Source: Phyllobacterium sp. 628 (GTDB lineage Bacteria > Pseudomonadota > Alphaproteobacteria > Rhizobiales > Rhizobiaceae). Taken from it: a DNA stretch of 64,000 nucleotides. Below, piece after piece: positions 28,055-37,626 of this stretch. A program made the translations under genes and the position numbers. Under the pieces are notes generated by a model. It had not been told where the DNA came from and searched no databases. It saw only the letters and a list, made by a program, of their open reading frames with translations. Position 1 is the stretch's first letter; every line of letters begins with the position of its first letter. The DNA is taken from contig NZ_CP050301.1 in assembly GCF_014189505.1 (NCBI RefSeq), positions 503,501 through 567,500 of the forward strand, read 5' to 3'.

Positions 28055-29491
28055 TCAGACCGTTTTTTCCAACAGCAGTTGCAGGCGTAAGCGTGCCCCG
28101 CACCATGGCCCACTCAATATGTCCACCTGCCCGCCATGCAGCCGGGCAATCTGCCGGGTGAGGTTGAGCCCCAGACCAGCACCGCTGGAACGTGGCCGCA
28201 GCCGGTAGAACGGCTCGAACACGTGTGCGTGCTCTTCTTCGGGAATACCGGGTCCCTCATCGCGCACCTCGATACCACCCGCTTCGTCAACAAGCACGGT
28301 AATAGTGCCCTTGCCGCCACTATGATCGATGGCATTGCGAATAAGGTTTGCAACCGCCTGTTCGATCTGCAGAGCGTTGACCCGGGCAAAGACGCTTTTA
28401 TCTGCGGGTTCGAAGGAAAGATCGTAACCGGCTGCAATCGCCAACGGAGCAAAATCTGCAACGATCTGTGCAGTCAGGGTCACCAGATCAACAACCTCAC
28501 CTGGCCCGACCGGCTGATCCAGCAGCTGCCGGTCCAGCAATTGTTGGGCCAAGTGCGACAGGCGCTCGATATCCTGCAGCAGGCGCGCACTCTGCGGATC
28601 TTCCGTCAGCAGTTCGGCACGGGTGCGCAGGATGGCAATGGGCGTGCGCAATTCATGCGCTGCATCGGTGAGAAAGCGGTTGTGCTGATCATAACCCTGT
28701 CCAAGCCGGGCAAGCGCATGGTTGAACGCCTGCACCAGCGGCGTAATTTCCAGCGGTACCTGCTCGATGGGCAATTGCATCGCCCGGTTGTTGATATCGA
28801 TACGCCCCGCCTGTGTGGCGGTGGCAACCAATCCGGCCAGAGAGCGGCGCACAACAGCCGGCGTTGTCACCAGCGTCGTTACGCCCATCACAATGATGAT
28901 GGGCAAGAGCAATGCCACAACAATAATGATAAGAACGGGAATGACCCTTATCCAGGCTGTAGTTCCGTCCGGATTTCGCGCAAGGTCGGCCTGCACATCG
29001 ATATTGATTTCAACGCCTTCATTTTCATCGCGCGACGACCGCGTCGAGGTGATGATCTGGACCTGGCCAGCTTTCGTATCGATTTTGGAAACCACAGCCT
29101 CCGGCCGCAAGTCGCCTTGGCGAAACCCAAGTATCGCATGGTCAACAGCTTTCAGAAGGTCGCTGGTATCGTTGGCATAGCCTTCGGGAATATCTCCCTG
29201 CTGCAATGTCTCGCCGTTCTGGTCACGCAGGATGTACCAGAACTTGGGAAATTCCTCGAAAAATGCCTTGAGTTCGGCCGTCTCGCGCACGACCATCTTG
29301 CCGTTGGCATCCCGCTCGAGCGCATGTTTCAGCACATCGACCGCCGCCTCATTGTCCACCAACAGTTTTGGATTGGCGATCCACAGCACCAGCGAAAACA
29401 ATGCGATGAAGATAAGAAGCGTCGCCGCCTGCAGCAAAATGAGCCTGCGCACCAGAACCCATTGCAGCGAACGCGGGCGTATTTTCTTCAT
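28055..29491 (-). CDS. Sensor histidine kinase
   Basis: 478-residue membrane kinase: membrane helices at about 15-38 and 187-210 flank a periplasmic sensor domain; a HAMP-like linker follows. The H-box is TDAAHELRTPIA, the N-box is LIRNAIDHS, G1 is DEGPGIP and G2 is GAGLGLNL. Partner of the adjacent OmpR-type regulator, whose stop overlaps its start (ATGA). The input signal is unknown. Confidence 0.93.
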   Translation of the reverse strand: MKKIRPRSLQWVLVRRLILLQAATLLIFIALFSLVLWIANPKLLVDNEAAVDVLKHALERDANGKMVVRETAELKAFFEEFPKFWYILRDQNGETLQQGDIPEGYANDTSDLLKAVDHAILGFRQGDLRPEAVVSKIDTKAGQVQIITSTRSSRDENEGVEINIDVQADLARNPDGTTAWIRVIPVLIIIVVALLLPIIIVMGVTTLVTTPAVVRRSLAGLVATATQAGRIDINNRAMQLPIEQVPLEITPLVQAFNHALARLGQGYDQHNRFLTDAAHELRTPIAILRTRAELLTEDPQSARLLQDIERLSHLAQQLLDRQLLDQPVGPGEVVDLVTLTAQIVADFAPLAIAAGYDLSFEPADKSVFARVNALQIEQAVANLIRNAIDHSGGKGTITVLVDEAGGIEVRDEGPGIPEEEHAHVFEPFYRLRPRSSGAGLGLNLTRQIARLHGGQVDILSGPWCGARLRLQLLLEKTV

Positions 29492-30162
29492 GCAGTGGCC
29501 CGTAGCAGATAGCCAAGATTGCGTATAGCCCGGATTTCCACACCTGCTGCCAGGTCTTCCAGCTTGCGGCGCAACCTTGATACATGCGCATCAAGCGCAT
29601 TGGAGCCGATCTCGTCATCCATGGCATAGACCGACTCTTCCAGCGTCGCGCGCAGAACGGTGCGCCCCGGACGGCGGATCAGCGTTTCCAGTACCAGCCG
29701 TTCACGCCGCGGCAATTCCAGCGGCTGATCATCGATCAGCGCTTCCCGATGGCGAAAATCATAGGTCAAGCGGCCAATTACAGTCTGCTCCGCCCGCAGG
29801 GCGAACGGACGCCGGTGCAGAGCGCGCAACCGCGCCATCAATTCCTCGGTGGCAAAGGGCTTGACCATATAATCGTCAGCACCGGCATCGAGACCGGCAA
29901 TGCGGTCATTGAGGCTGCTCATCGCCGTCAGGACGATAACCGGCGCATCCACATGCAGAGCACGCAGGCGCGGAATCAGGCTCAAGCCTTCGCCATCGGG
30001 CAAACGCCGGTCCAGAACCACTGCATCGTAGGGACCGAATTTTGCCATAGCTTCGGCGTCGGCCAATGTCGAAACGTGATCAACAACCACATCGCGACGC
30101 TCAAGCGCCGACTTCAGGACCGACGCCATTTCCGGCTCGTCCTCAAGCAGCAAGATGCGCAT
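29488..30162 (-). CDS. OmpR family response regulator
   Basis: 224 residues: receiver domain with phosphoacceptor Asp51 (AVVLDRRLPDG), the conserved Thr (VLTAMSS) and Lys (MVKPF), and a winged-helix DNA-binding domain (about 125-222). First gene of the two-component operon. Confidence 0.94.
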   Translation of the reverse strand: MRILLLEDEPEMASVLKSALERRDVVVDHVSTLADAEAMAKFGPYDAVVLDRRLPDGEGLSLIPRLRALHVDAPVIVLTAMSSLNDRIAGLDAGADDYMVKPFATEELMARLRALHRRPFALRAEQTVIGRLTYDFRHREALIDDQPLELPRRERLVLETLIRRPGRTVLRATLEESVYAMDDEIGSNALDAHVSRLRRKLEDLAAGVEIRAIRNLGYLLRATA

Positions 30163-30279
30163 TCATACTCTCCATTGACAATGGGTCAGCAGTGGCGACC
30201 GGTTGTGGCAAAATCTCTACCATGACTTGCAGCCAAAAGCAGTGCCGGGCATGCGGCGACACCCGGTTCGTGAGCACGA

Positions 30280-30672
30280 TCACTCGCAATCCAGCGTCGG
30301 CTTGCGGAAATTGGTAATGAACCAGCGACCGCCGGAAGAACGGGCGTAGAATGTATAGAAACATTCCTTCTGCTCGACATAACCAGGCGTTTCCGTTTCG
30401 ATGTAGCGTCTGCCATGACGTGTATCACGCACTTCGCCGGAAGATGTTCCGGAAACCGCATTGGTCGATATCTTACGCCACTGATAGGCCCGTTCACCCG
30501 GTCCAAGATCGAGCACCCCGGTCGGCGGACCATAATCGATGACCACCGATTCAACCGGCTGGCCGATATAGTTCTTCATGATATCGGATGCACACCCGGC
30601 CAAAACCAAGGCGGCCAGAACAAAAGCGGTTCCGGTAATCCGCTTGCAGTAACGGGCGCTGTTCAAAGGCAT
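30280..30672 (-). CDS. Small lipoprotein of unknown function
   Basis: 130 residues. A hydrophobic leader ends in the lipobox LAGC (Cys about 27), so the mature protein is lipid-anchored. The rest is hydrophilic, with a motif IGQPVESVVIDYGPPTGVLDLGPGERAYQW, resembling SmpA/BamE-like small outer-membrane lipoproteins in the GxPxxxVxxxYG pattern. No name can be assigned. Confidence 0.8.
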   Translation of the reverse strand: MPLNSARYCKRITGTAFVLAALVLAGCASDIMKNYIGQPVESVVIDYGPPTGVLDLGPGERAYQWRKISTNAVSGTSSGEVRDTRHGRRYIETETPGYVEQKECFYTFYARSSGGRWFITNFRKPTLDCE

Positions 30673-30898
30673 CTCTTATCCCCATAGCGAAATTCATGAG
30701 CGTGAAATTCATGTCCGGCAACTAGGCCGCGAAGATTGCATCGACATTACCTGAGGGTTGCAGAGGGGTGACTGCCGCTTCACAAATCATTGCAGGACTG
30801 TTTCAAGCCAGAAAATTTCGCGGAAAGCTTTCCATCTTTGCTGAACTTGCGCTAAGGAACCGCCATCCCTTTCAAACACTCCCAGAGGTTTCTCCGAA

Positions 30899-32011
30899 AT
30901 GGCATCGAAAAAGCTCCTTCTTCTTCCCGGCGACGGTATTGGACCCGAGGCAATGGCCGAAGTTCGCAAAATCATTGCTTATATGAATGCTGAACTGAAA
31001 AGCGGTTTCGAGCTCGATGAAGGCCTTGTCGGCGGTTCTGCCTACGACGCTCATGGCAAAGCGATTTCCGATGCGGACATGGCAAAGGCCATGGCAGCCG
31101 ACGCGGTTCTCTTCGGCGCCGTTGGTGGCCCGAAATGGGACAGCGTGCCCTATGATGTACGTCCGGAAGCCGGTCTTCTGCGCCTGCGCAAGGATATGGA
31201 ACTATTCGCGAACCTGCGTCCGGCCATCTGCTATCCCGCGCTCGCCGATTCCTCGTCCCTGAAAAAGGATGTGGTCGAGGGCCTTGATATTCTCATCGTG
31301 CGCGAACTCACCGGCGGCGTCTATTTCGGCGAGCCAAAGGAAATCATCGATCTTGGCAATGGTCAGAAGCGCGGTATCGATACGCAGGTCTATGACACCT
31401 ACGAGATCGAGCGCATTTCCGGTGTCGCCTTCGAGCTGGCACGCACGCGCCGCAACAAGGTCACGTCGATGGAAAAGCGCAACGTCATGAAATCGGGCGT
31501 TTTGTGGAACGAAGTCGTCACCGCCACACACAAGGCCCGCTATTCCGATGTTCAGCTTGAACACATGCTGGCCGATGCCGGTGGCATGCAGCTGGTGCGC
31601 TGGCCCAAGCAGTTCGACGTGATCGTCACCGACAACCTGTTCGGCGATATGCTGTCCGATATTGCCGCCATGCTAACCGGTTCGCTCGGCATGCTGCCAT
31701 CTGCCTCGCTCGGTGCTCCCGATGGCAAGACCGGCAGCCGCAAGGCGCTGTATGAGCCGGTGCATGGCTCAGCTCCGGATATCGCCGGGACAGGTGCCGC
31801 CAACCCGATCGCCATGATCGCGTCGTTTGCGATGTGCCTGCGCTATTCCTTCAACATGGTCGAAGAAGCCGACCGTCTGGAAGCCGCTATTGCCGGTGTT
31901 CTCGATGATGGTATCCGCACGGGCGATATCATGTCGGAAGGCGGCACCAAGGTTGGTACCACCCAGATGGGCGACGCGATCCTGGCCAAGTTCAAGGCAC
32001 TCGCTGCCTGA
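30899..32011 (+). CDS. leuB: 3-isopropylmalate dehydrogenase
   Basis: 370-residue NAD-dependent enzyme of leucine biosynthesis. N-terminal [16 protein letters not shown], substrate-binding [15 protein letters not shown] and the [28 protein letters not shown] signature are all present, as is the cofactor motif [19 protein letters not shown] lies about 10 bases upstream of the ATG. The 226-bp upstream region holds no convincing Leu-rich leader peptide. Confidence 0.98.
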   Translation: MASKKLLLLPGDGIGPEAMAEVRKIIAYMNAELKSGFELDEGLVGGSAYDAHGKAISDADMAKAMAADAVLFGAVGGPKWDSVPYDVRPEAGLLRLRKDMELFANLRPAICYPALADSSSLKKDVVEGLDILIVRELTGGVYFGEPKEIIDLGNGQKRGIDTQVYDTYEIERISGVAFELARTRRNKVTSMEKRNVMKSGVLWNEVVTATHKARYSDVQLEHMLADAGGMQLVRWPKQFDVIVTDNLFGDMLSDIAAMLTGSLGMLPSASLGAPDGKTGSRKALYEPVHGSAPDIAGTGAANPIAMIASFAMCLRYSFNMVEEADRLEAAIAGVLDDGIRTGDIMSEGGTKVGTTQMGDAILAKFKALAA

Positions 32012-32029
32012 TCAATCTCACCTGGATAG

Positions 32030-32066
32030 AAAAGACCGGCGCGATTGTTCGCGCCGGTCTTTTTAT
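32030..32066. terminator. Bidirectional terminator between leuB and the MHS transporter
   Basis: AAAGACCGGCGCGA / TCGCGCCGGTCTTT stem with T-tracts on both strands between two convergent genes. Confidence 0.93.
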
Positions 32067-32076
32067 TGCGCTGTGA

Positions 32077-33960
32077 TTACTTGATATCGTTCAGATCTTC
32101 GCCCCTGGTTTCGCGCACGAAGATAAGGCCGATCACCAGTGTCATGGCCGCGATGACAATCGGGTACCAGAGGCCATAATAAATATCGCCCTTGGCCGCA
32201 CTCATCGCGAAAACAATCGCCGGAACCAGACCACCGAACCAGCCGTTGCCGATGTGATAAGGCAGCGACATGCCGGTGTAGCGGATACGGGTCGGGAACA
32301 TCTCGACCAGGATCGCGGCAATCGGGCCATAAACCATCGTCACATAGAGCACGAGAACGAACAGAATGGCGATGGTCATCGGCCAGTTCACGGCCTTCGG
32401 ATCAGCAACCACGCTGAACAAGCCGCCATTGGGCACAGTATAAACCGCCATCTCAGTGGCACCGGCCGCCTGTTCCGCTGTGATCAGCTTCGCCTTAACG
32501 AGGTCTGCAACCGGCGTGACGGCCTTTTCACCCGCACGAACAGCTGTTGCATCGAGGTTCAGCTCAGGGTTGGCTTTGATGAAGCCGTCCAGCTTCACAT
32601 CGGCAACCTTGGCTGGTGCGCGGACCAGCGGGAAGCCGGCCTTCTGCAAAGCAAGGTTCAGATCGTGCGTGAGCACCGCATTCTTGGCAGCAGCATCCGG
32701 ACCGGCAGCAACAGCGTCGTAGGATGGAATGACCGTATCGCCAAGCTTGATCGTAGCTGGCTGACCGGCAGGACCGCTAACCACTTCATAAGGCACCGAG
32801 CTCTTCGACAGGAACGATGTGGCAATATCGCACGAACTGGTGAATTTAGCGGTACCGACCGGGTTGAACTGGAAGGTACAGTCACCCGGCGCTGCAGTTA
32901 CCGTTGCACGTACTGTCGCTTCAGCCTGTGCCAGTGCCGGATTGGCAGCCTGCGTCAAACCCTTGAACAGCGGGAAGTAGGTGAGAATTGCCAGAGCAAG
33001 ACCCGCCATGATGATCGGCTTGCGGCCGATCTTGTCCGACAGCCAGCCGAAGAAGACGAAGAAGCCGGTGCCGAGCAACAGTGCAATGGCGATCATGATA
33101 TTGACCGATTGGCCATCCACCTTCAGCACGTTCTGCAGGAAGAACAGCGCATAGAACTGACCGGAATACCAGACAACAGCCTGACCGGCCGTAAGACCGA
33201 ACAGGGCGAGCAGGGCAATCCGGGCATTCTTCCACTGGCCGAATGCTTCCGTCAGCGGCGCCTTGGAGCCCTTGCCTTCTTCCTTCATCTTCTTGAAGGC
33301 AGGCGATTCACTCAAGGATAGACGAATCCACACGGAAATCCCAAGCAGTACAAATGAAAGAACAAACGGAATGCGCCAGCCCCAGGCAGCAAAAGCTTCT
33401 TTGCCGAGCCAGTTCTGGACGATAAGTACGACGACCAAGGAGAGGAAAAGACCGAGTGTTGCTGTGGTCTGGATCCATGACGTGTAATAGCCCCGGCGGT
33501 CCTTCGGTGCGTGTTCGGCCACATAAGTGGCCGCGCCACCATATTCACCCCCGAGTGCCAGACCCTGCAGCATGCGCAGGACGATCAGAATGATCGGCGC
33601 CGCGATGCCCCACGTGCCGGAGCCAGGAAGAATACCGACCAGGAAGGTCGACAGACCCATGATCAGGATGGTGACAAGGAACGTGTATTTGCGTCCGACG
33701 AGATCGCCGACGCGGCCGAAAACCAGCGCACCGAACGGGCGGACCAGAAAGCCTGCCGCGAATGCCAGAAGCGCGAAGATGTTGCGCGTTGATTCGGGAT
33801 ATTCACCAAAGAAGGCAATGCCGATAAAACCAGCCAATGCACCGTACAAGTAAAAGTCGTACCATTCGAAAACAGTCCCGAGCGAAGAAGCGAAGATAAC
33901 TTTCTTCTCTTCCCGCGTCATAGCCCGGCTGGCACTGCCAGCCACAGAAGTGGTCGCCAT
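32077..33960 (-). CDS. MHS family MFS transporter with a long internal insertion
   Basis: 627-residue metabolite:H+ symporter-type MFS protein. Family features are SLGTVFEWYDFYLYGALAGFI, RPFGALVFGRVGDLVGRKYTF and GLALGGEYGGAATYVAEHAP. Unlike ordinary MHS members (about 430-550 residues), a soluble stretch of about 185 residues (about 335-522), with three Cys (two of them CTFQFNP / SSCDIATSF) and no long hydrophobic segment, separates the helices near residue 325 and 525. ShiA/ProP-like substrates are likely (organic acids or osmolytes), but I cannot tell which. Confidence 0.88.
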   Translation of the reverse strand: MATTSVAGSASRAMTREEKKVIFASSLGTVFEWYDFYLYGALAGFIGIAFFGEYPESTRNIFALLAFAAGFLVRPFGALVFGRVGDLVGRKYTFLVTILIMGLSTFLVGILPGSGTWGIAAPIILIVLRMLQGLALGGEYGGAATYVAEHAPKDRRGYYTSWIQTTATLGLFLSLVVVLIVQNWLGKEAFAAWGWRIPFVLSFVLLGISVWIRLSLSESPAFKKMKEEGKGSKAPLTEAFGQWKNARIALLALFGLTAGQAVVWYSGQFYALFFLQNVLKVDGQSVNIMIAIALLLGTGFFVFFGWLSDKIGRKPIIMAGLALAILTYFPLFKGLTQAANPALAQAEATVRATVTAAPGDCTFQFNPVGTAKFTSSCDIATSFLSKSSVPYEVVSGPAGQPATIKLGDTVIPSYDAVAAGPDAAAKNAVLTHDLNLALQKAGFPLVRAPAKVADVKLDGFIKANPELNLDATAVRAGEKAVTPVADLVKAKLITAEQAAGATEMAVYTVPNGGLFSVVADPKAVNWPMTIAILFVLVLYVTMVYGPIAAILVEMFPTRIRYTGMSLPYHIGNGWFGGLVPAIVFAMSAAKGDIYYGLWYPIVIAAMTLVIGLIFVRETRGEDLNDIK

Positions 33961-34242
33961 TTCTATTCCTCCCAGAAAACAGCATTAACGCCAGAATATG
34001 CCAGGCCCCAAGGTCCGGTCACATCCCATCGATTTGTCACTGCATACGATCCATCTGCCAAGCCCAGGCAACACAACCGACCATACGCCGGTGAATGTCC
34101 TCCGGAATTCTCCCCCAAAGGTCATGCACCCCATGCACACTGTAAGTGTTGAACAAATATTTCAGAAAGCAAAGACCGGTTTATGCGACGAAAGTCTAAA
34201 ATTGTGCGTAACGCGACATATTCTTCCATTTTGAATCGACAA
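33961..34242. other. Divergent intergenic region before asd
   Basis: About 280 bp without a gene between the MHS transporter start and the asd promoter. Nothing else recognisable apart from AT-rich stretches near 34150 and 34220. Confidence 0.4.
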
Positions 34243-34270
34243 TTGACTCTTTTTGGAAAGCCGCTACAAG
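34243..34270 (+). promoter_or_regulatory. Probable promoter of the asd leader transcript
   Basis: TTGACT (34243-34248), 16-base spacer, TACAAG (34265-34270). The predicted start near 34277 is just ahead of the leader-peptide ribosome-binding site. Confidence 0.5.
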
Positions 34271-34294
34271 CGTGGCAGGTTAAGGAGACGCCCC

Positions 34295-34414
34295 GTGAGC
34301 AGCGAATCAACTGCACACTTTCTGACGAGCGGTTCCGGCATTGATGCCGGATGCGCAGGCGCGTCTGTTCTTTCCACCAAAATGCCGGCCAAAACGACCA
34401 CCAAAACGGTCTGA
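34295..34414 (+). CDS. asd leader peptide (39 residues, Thr/Lys/Met-rich end)
   Basis: Short ORF starting GTG with AAGGAG 7 bases upstream. Its C-terminal 13 codons read STKMPAKTTTKTV: five Thr, three Lys and one Met, the end products of the aspartate-semialdehyde branch. It stops 40 bases before a hairpin region and terminator preceding asd. This is the layout of a transcription-attenuation leader peptide, in which ribosome stalling at Thr/Lys codons would favour the antiterminator. It is too short and unusual in composition to be an ordinary gene. Confidence 0.65.
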   Translation: MSSESTAHFLTSGSGIDAGCAGASVLSTKMPAKTTTKTV

Positions 34415-34436
34415 TTTCCCTTGGCCTGCTCGCCCC

Positions 34437-34486
34437 CTCCCGGGTCCGGCCCGGGGAAAAGACCCGCAGTGGCCAGCGGGTTTTTT
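34437..34486 (+). terminator. Attenuator upstream of asd
   Basis: The terminator is ACCCGC / GCGGGT (34462-34467 with 34476-34481) followed by TTTTTT. The segment CGGGTC (34441-34446 region) can instead pair with GACCCG (34461-34466), which uses the left arm of the terminator; the two structures exclude each other. A further GC-rich hairpin CCCGGG...CCCGGG overlaps the same segment. Confidence 0.7.
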
Positions 34487-34519
34487 GCAAAGAGCGGTGA
34501 GGGACAGGAGATAGCACAG

Positions 34520-35554
34520 ATGAGTTTCAAGGTTGCGATTGTAGGCGCCACAGGCAATGTGGGTCGCGAAATGTTGACAATACTGGAAGAGCGCGGCTTT
34601 CCGGTCAGTGAAGTTGTGGCGCTGGCCTCGCGCCGGTCACAGGGAACCGAAGTGTCCTTTGGCGACCGTACTCTGAAGGTCAAAAACCTCGAAACCTATG
34701 ATTTTTCCGATACCGATATCTGCTTGATGTCGGCGGGCGGCAATGTATCGAAGGAATGGTCGCCAAAGATCGGCGCGCAGGGTTGCGTCGTCATCGATAA
34801 TTCCTCCGCCTGGCGCTACGATTCAAACGTGCCGCTGATCGTCCCTGAAGTAAATCCGGATGCGATCGTTGGTTTCCGCAACAAGAATATCATTGCCAAT
34901 CCGAATTGCTCGACCGCGCAGCTCGTCGTCGCGCTGAAGCCGTTGCATGACAAGGCCCGTATCAAGCGTCTTGTCATCGCCACCTACCAGTCGGTTTCCG
35001 GTGCAGGCAAGGACGGCATGGATGAACTGTTCCAGCAATCGCGGGCCGTGTTCGTTGCTGATCCTGTCGAAGCCAAGAAGTTCACCAAGCGGATTGCCTT
35101 CAACGTCATCCCGCACATCGATGTGTTCATGGAAGACGGCTATACCAAGGAAGAGTGGAAGATGGTCGCCGAGACCAAGAAGATGCTCGACCCCAAAATC
35201 AAGCTGACAGCGACATGCGTGCGCGTCCCCGTGTTTATCGGCCATTCGGAAGCCGTGAATATCGAGTTTGAAAGCCCGATGAGTGCCGAGGAAGCCCGCG
35301 AGATTCTGTCCGATGCGCCGGGTTGCCTGGTCATCGACCGGCATGAGGATGGCGGCTACATCACGCCTTACGAAGCAGCCGGCGAAGACGCGACTTATAT
35401 TTCGCGCATCCGTGAGGACATCACTGTCGAGAACGGCCTGTCCCTGTGGATCGTCTCCGACAATCTGCGCAAGGGCGCCGCTCTCAACACCGTCCAGATC
35501 GCTGAACTTCTGGTGGCACGCGGCCTGATCCAGCCAAAGCAGCTGGCCGCTTAA
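34520..35554 (+). CDS. asd: Aspartate-semialdehyde dehydrogenase
   Basis: 344-residue enzyme reducing aspartyl-phosphate to aspartate semialdehyde, the branch point for lysine/diaminopimelate, methionine, threonine and isoleucine. NADP loop GATGNVGREM at the N-terminus, catalytic Cys130 in PNCSTAQL, and QSVSGAGKDGMDEL after it. The frame stays open for 33 codons upstream through the terminator hairpin, but MSFKVAIVGATG at 34520 is the family start. Confidence 0.97.
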   Translation: MSFKVAIVGATGNVGREMLTILEERGFPVSEVVALASRRSQGTEVSFGDRTLKVKNLETYDFSDTDICLMSAGGNVSKEWSPKIGAQGCVVIDNSSAWRYDSNVPLIVPEVNPDAIVGFRNKNIIANPNCSTAQLVVALKPLHDKARIKRLVIATYQSVSGAGKDGMDELFQQSRAVFVADPVEAKKFTKRIAFNVIPHIDVFMEDGYTKEEWKMVAETKKMLDPKIKLTATCVRVPVFIGHSEAVNIEFESPMSAEEAREILSDAPGCLVIDRHEDGGYITPYEAAGEDATYISRIREDITVENGLSLWIVSDNLRKGAALNTVQIAELLVARGLIQPKQLAA

Positions 35555-35580
35555 ATCGAGCTCAATACCGGCATTGTACG

Positions 35581-35608
35581 AGGGCGCAGGCAACTGCGCC
35601 CTTTTCTT
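35581..35608 (+). terminator. Intrinsic terminator of asd
   Basis: AGGGCGCAG / CTGCGCCCT stem with GCAA loop, then TTTCTTT. Confidence 0.9.
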
Positions 35609-35680
35609 TATGCCGCCCCGCAACCGCAACCGTCATTGACTGTGCTGAAAGTCTGATCGCCGGAAAGGCGGCATATAACA

Positions 35681-35710
35681 ACAAAAGGCCCGGTTACCCG
35701 GGCCTTTTGT
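35681..35710. terminator. Terminator of leuD
   Basis: ACAAAAGGCCCGG / CCGGGCCTTTTGT stem, T-rich on both strands, just past the leuD stop. Confidence 0.88.
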
Positions 35711-35724
35711 GAAAGTCGAAAGAC

Positions 35725-36330
35725 TTATGCCCAGGGGCGCTTCTCGGCATTTGCCGTTTCAAAACTGTCTATCTTCGTCGCCTTTTCCATGGTCAGGCCG
35801 ATATCATCAAGGCCATTCAACATGCAGTAGCGACGGAATTCATCGATTTCGAAATTGATCTGACCGCCATCGGGACCCTTGATCGACAGCTCTTCGAGAT
35901 CGATCGTCAATGTCGCATTGGACCCGCGTTGCGCGTCGTCCATCAGCTTGTCGAGATCTTCGTGGCTGACGCGGATCGGTAGAATCCCGTTCTTGAAGCA
36001 ATTGTTGTAGAAAATATCGGCGAAGCTGGTCGAGATAACACAGCGGATGCCGAAATCCAGCAGGGCCCAAGGCGCATGCTCGCGGCTGGAACCGCAACCG
36101 AAATTATCGCCGGCCACGAGAATCTGCGACTTGCGATAGGCTGGCTTGTTCAAGACAAAATCCGGATTCTCCGAACCGTCATCGTTGTAGCGCATCTCAG
36201 CGAAAAGCCCGGTGCCAAGTCCGGTGCGCTTGATCGTCTTCAGGTAATCCTTCGGAATGATCATATCCGTGTCGATATTGATGATCGGCAACGGTGCGGC
36301 AACGCCGGTGAGCTTGGTAAACTTATCCAT
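35725..36330 (-). CDS. leuD: 3-isopropylmalate dehydratase small subunit
   Basis: 201-residue swivel-domain subunit of isopropylmalate isomerase, working with LeuC (outside the window). Start [15 protein letters not shown] at 36330 agrees with the family; a 51-codon extension does not. Conserved stretches are [16 protein letters not shown] and [15 protein letters not shown]. Confidence 0.97.
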   Translation of the reverse strand: MDKFTKLTGVAAPLPIINIDTDMIIPKDYLKTIKRTGLGTGLFAEMRYNDDGSENPDFVLNKPAYRKSQILVAGDNFGCGSSREHAPWALLDFGIRCVISTSFADIFYNNCFKNGILPIRVSHEDLDKLMDDAQRGSNATLTIDLEELSIKGPDGGQINFEIDEFRRYCMLNGLDDIGLTMEKATKIDSFETANAEKRPWA

Positions 36331-36475
36331 GATCTCTGCCTGTAGTGATGGGTAATCCTGTAATGTTGGCTTTACACCAGCTTCGCGGCGAATCAAAGGC
36401 TTTCCCCCTGTGGCAGATTGGGCCAATATCTGGATAGCACTTGTCTTGGTGGCCGGTTCGATGCAAAAAAGTGCC

Positions 36476-37354
36476 ATGCGCAAACCATCCCGCCCTCGCC
36501 GCTCGGTTCTCTATGTTCCAGCCTCCAATGCCAAGGCTCTGGCCAAGGTTGTCAGCCTCGCCGCAGACGCGGTGATTTTCGATCTGGAAGACGCCGTCGC
36601 ACCCAACGCCAAGGAAGATGCCCGCGAAGCCCTGCGTGATTATTTCCGTACCAACCCCACGAGCACGGCCGAGCGCATTATCCGCATCAATGCATTGGCG
36701 AGCGAATGGGGCGCCGAAGATCTGCTTGCTGCCCGTGCCTGCAAGCCGGATGCCATACTCCTGCCCAAAGTCGAAACCCCGCAGGACGTTACCAACGTGA
36801 CCGAAGTGCTAGAGGAAACCGATGCTTCGGAACACGTGCGGCTGTGGGCGATGATCGAGACGCCGCGCGGCATCGTCAACGCAGACGAAATTGCTGAATT
36901 GGGCTTGCGCTCCACCGGGCGCCTCGATTGTTTTGTCGTTGGCACCAATGACCTTGCCAAGGATACGGGCACGAGCCTTGGGCAGGGACGAGCCTATCTC
37001 GTGCCATGGCTGATGCAGATCGTCCTTTGTGCCAAGGCTGGCAATATCGACGTCATTGACGGAGTCTATAACGACTTTGCCGATGCCCAAGGCTTTACAG
37101 CCGAATGCACGCAGGGCGTGCAGATGGGTTTCAACGGCAAGACGCTGATCCACCCCGCCCAGATTGAAACGGCGAACCGTGCGTTTCAGCCGGATGAGGC
37201 CGCGCTTGCGCAGGCACGTGCCATAGTCGCCGCTTTCGCTCTTCCCGAAAATGCTGGCAAGGGAGCAATCGCGCTCGACGGAAAAATGGTCGAGCGGCTG
37301 CATCTGGATCACGCAACAACGCTTTTGGAAAAAGGGCAGAAAAGCCCGTCATAA
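36476..37354 (+). CDS. HpcH/HpaI family CoA ester lyase (CitE-like)
   Basis: 292-residue CitE/malyl-CoA lyase-type aldolase. Signature features are [18 protein letters not shown], the metal ligands in [30 protein letters not shown] and [17 protein letters not shown]. The substrate (malyl-, citramalyl- or other acyl-CoA) is not given by sequence. ATGs at 36461 and 36476 are both possible, neither with a strong ribosome-binding site. Divergent from leuD. Confidence 0.88.
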   Translation: MRKPSRPRRSVLYVPASNAKALAKVVSLAADAVIFDLEDAVAPNAKEDAREALRDYFRTNPTSTAERIIRINALASEWGAEDLLAARACKPDAILLPKVETPQDVTNVTEVLEETDASEHVRLWAMIETPRGIVNADEIAELGLRSTGRLDCFVVGTNDLAKDTGTSLGQGRAYLVPWLMQIVLCAKAGNIDVIDGVYNDFADAQGFTAECTQGVQMGFNGKTLIHPAQIETANRAFQPDEAALAQARAIVAAFALPENAGKGAIALDGKMVERLHLDHATTLLEKGQKSPS

Positions 37355-37419
37355 TCAGGCTAAAATGAGGCAAGACCCATCAGATTGTGGCGAAAATGTG
37401 CAAATGACAGGAGTCATAT

Positions 37420-37626
37420 ATGAAACTTTATCGCTTTTTAACCGGTCCTGATGATGCCAGCTTCTGTCACAAGGTGACAGCAGCCGCAAACAAAGGCTGG
37501 CATATCTATGGCTCACCCACCTATGCCTTCAATTCCGTCACCGGACTCATGCAGTGCGGTCAGGCGGTCGTGAAGGACGTTGATGGTGTGGATTACGAGC
37601 CGGGCATCAAGCTCAGTGACTATTAA
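37420..37626 (+). CDS. DUF1737 family small protein
   Basis: 68-residue protein with the DUF1737 pattern MKLYRFLTGPDDASFCHKVTAAANKGWHIYGSP. Function unknown. Its stop overlaps that of the convergent YunG-like gene. Confidence 0.85.
   Translation: MKLYRFLTGPDDASFCHKVTAAANKGWHIYGSPTYAFNSVTGLMQCGQAVVKDVDGVDYEPGIKLSDY

Noticed and set aside
28136..29512. A 458-codon open frame on the plus strand
   Set aside because: Opposite the sensor kinase, whose H, N and G boxes are intact.
30673..30898. A Leu-rich leader peptide for leuB
   Set aside because: I looked for a short ORF with Leu codons followed by a terminator and found none.
32254..33321. A 355-codon open frame on the plus strand
   Set aside because: Opposite the MHS transporter; no membrane or domain pattern.
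34421..34519. Upstream extension of asd by 33 codons
   Set aside because: It would translate the terminator hairpin and T-run; the family start and NADP loop begin at 34520.
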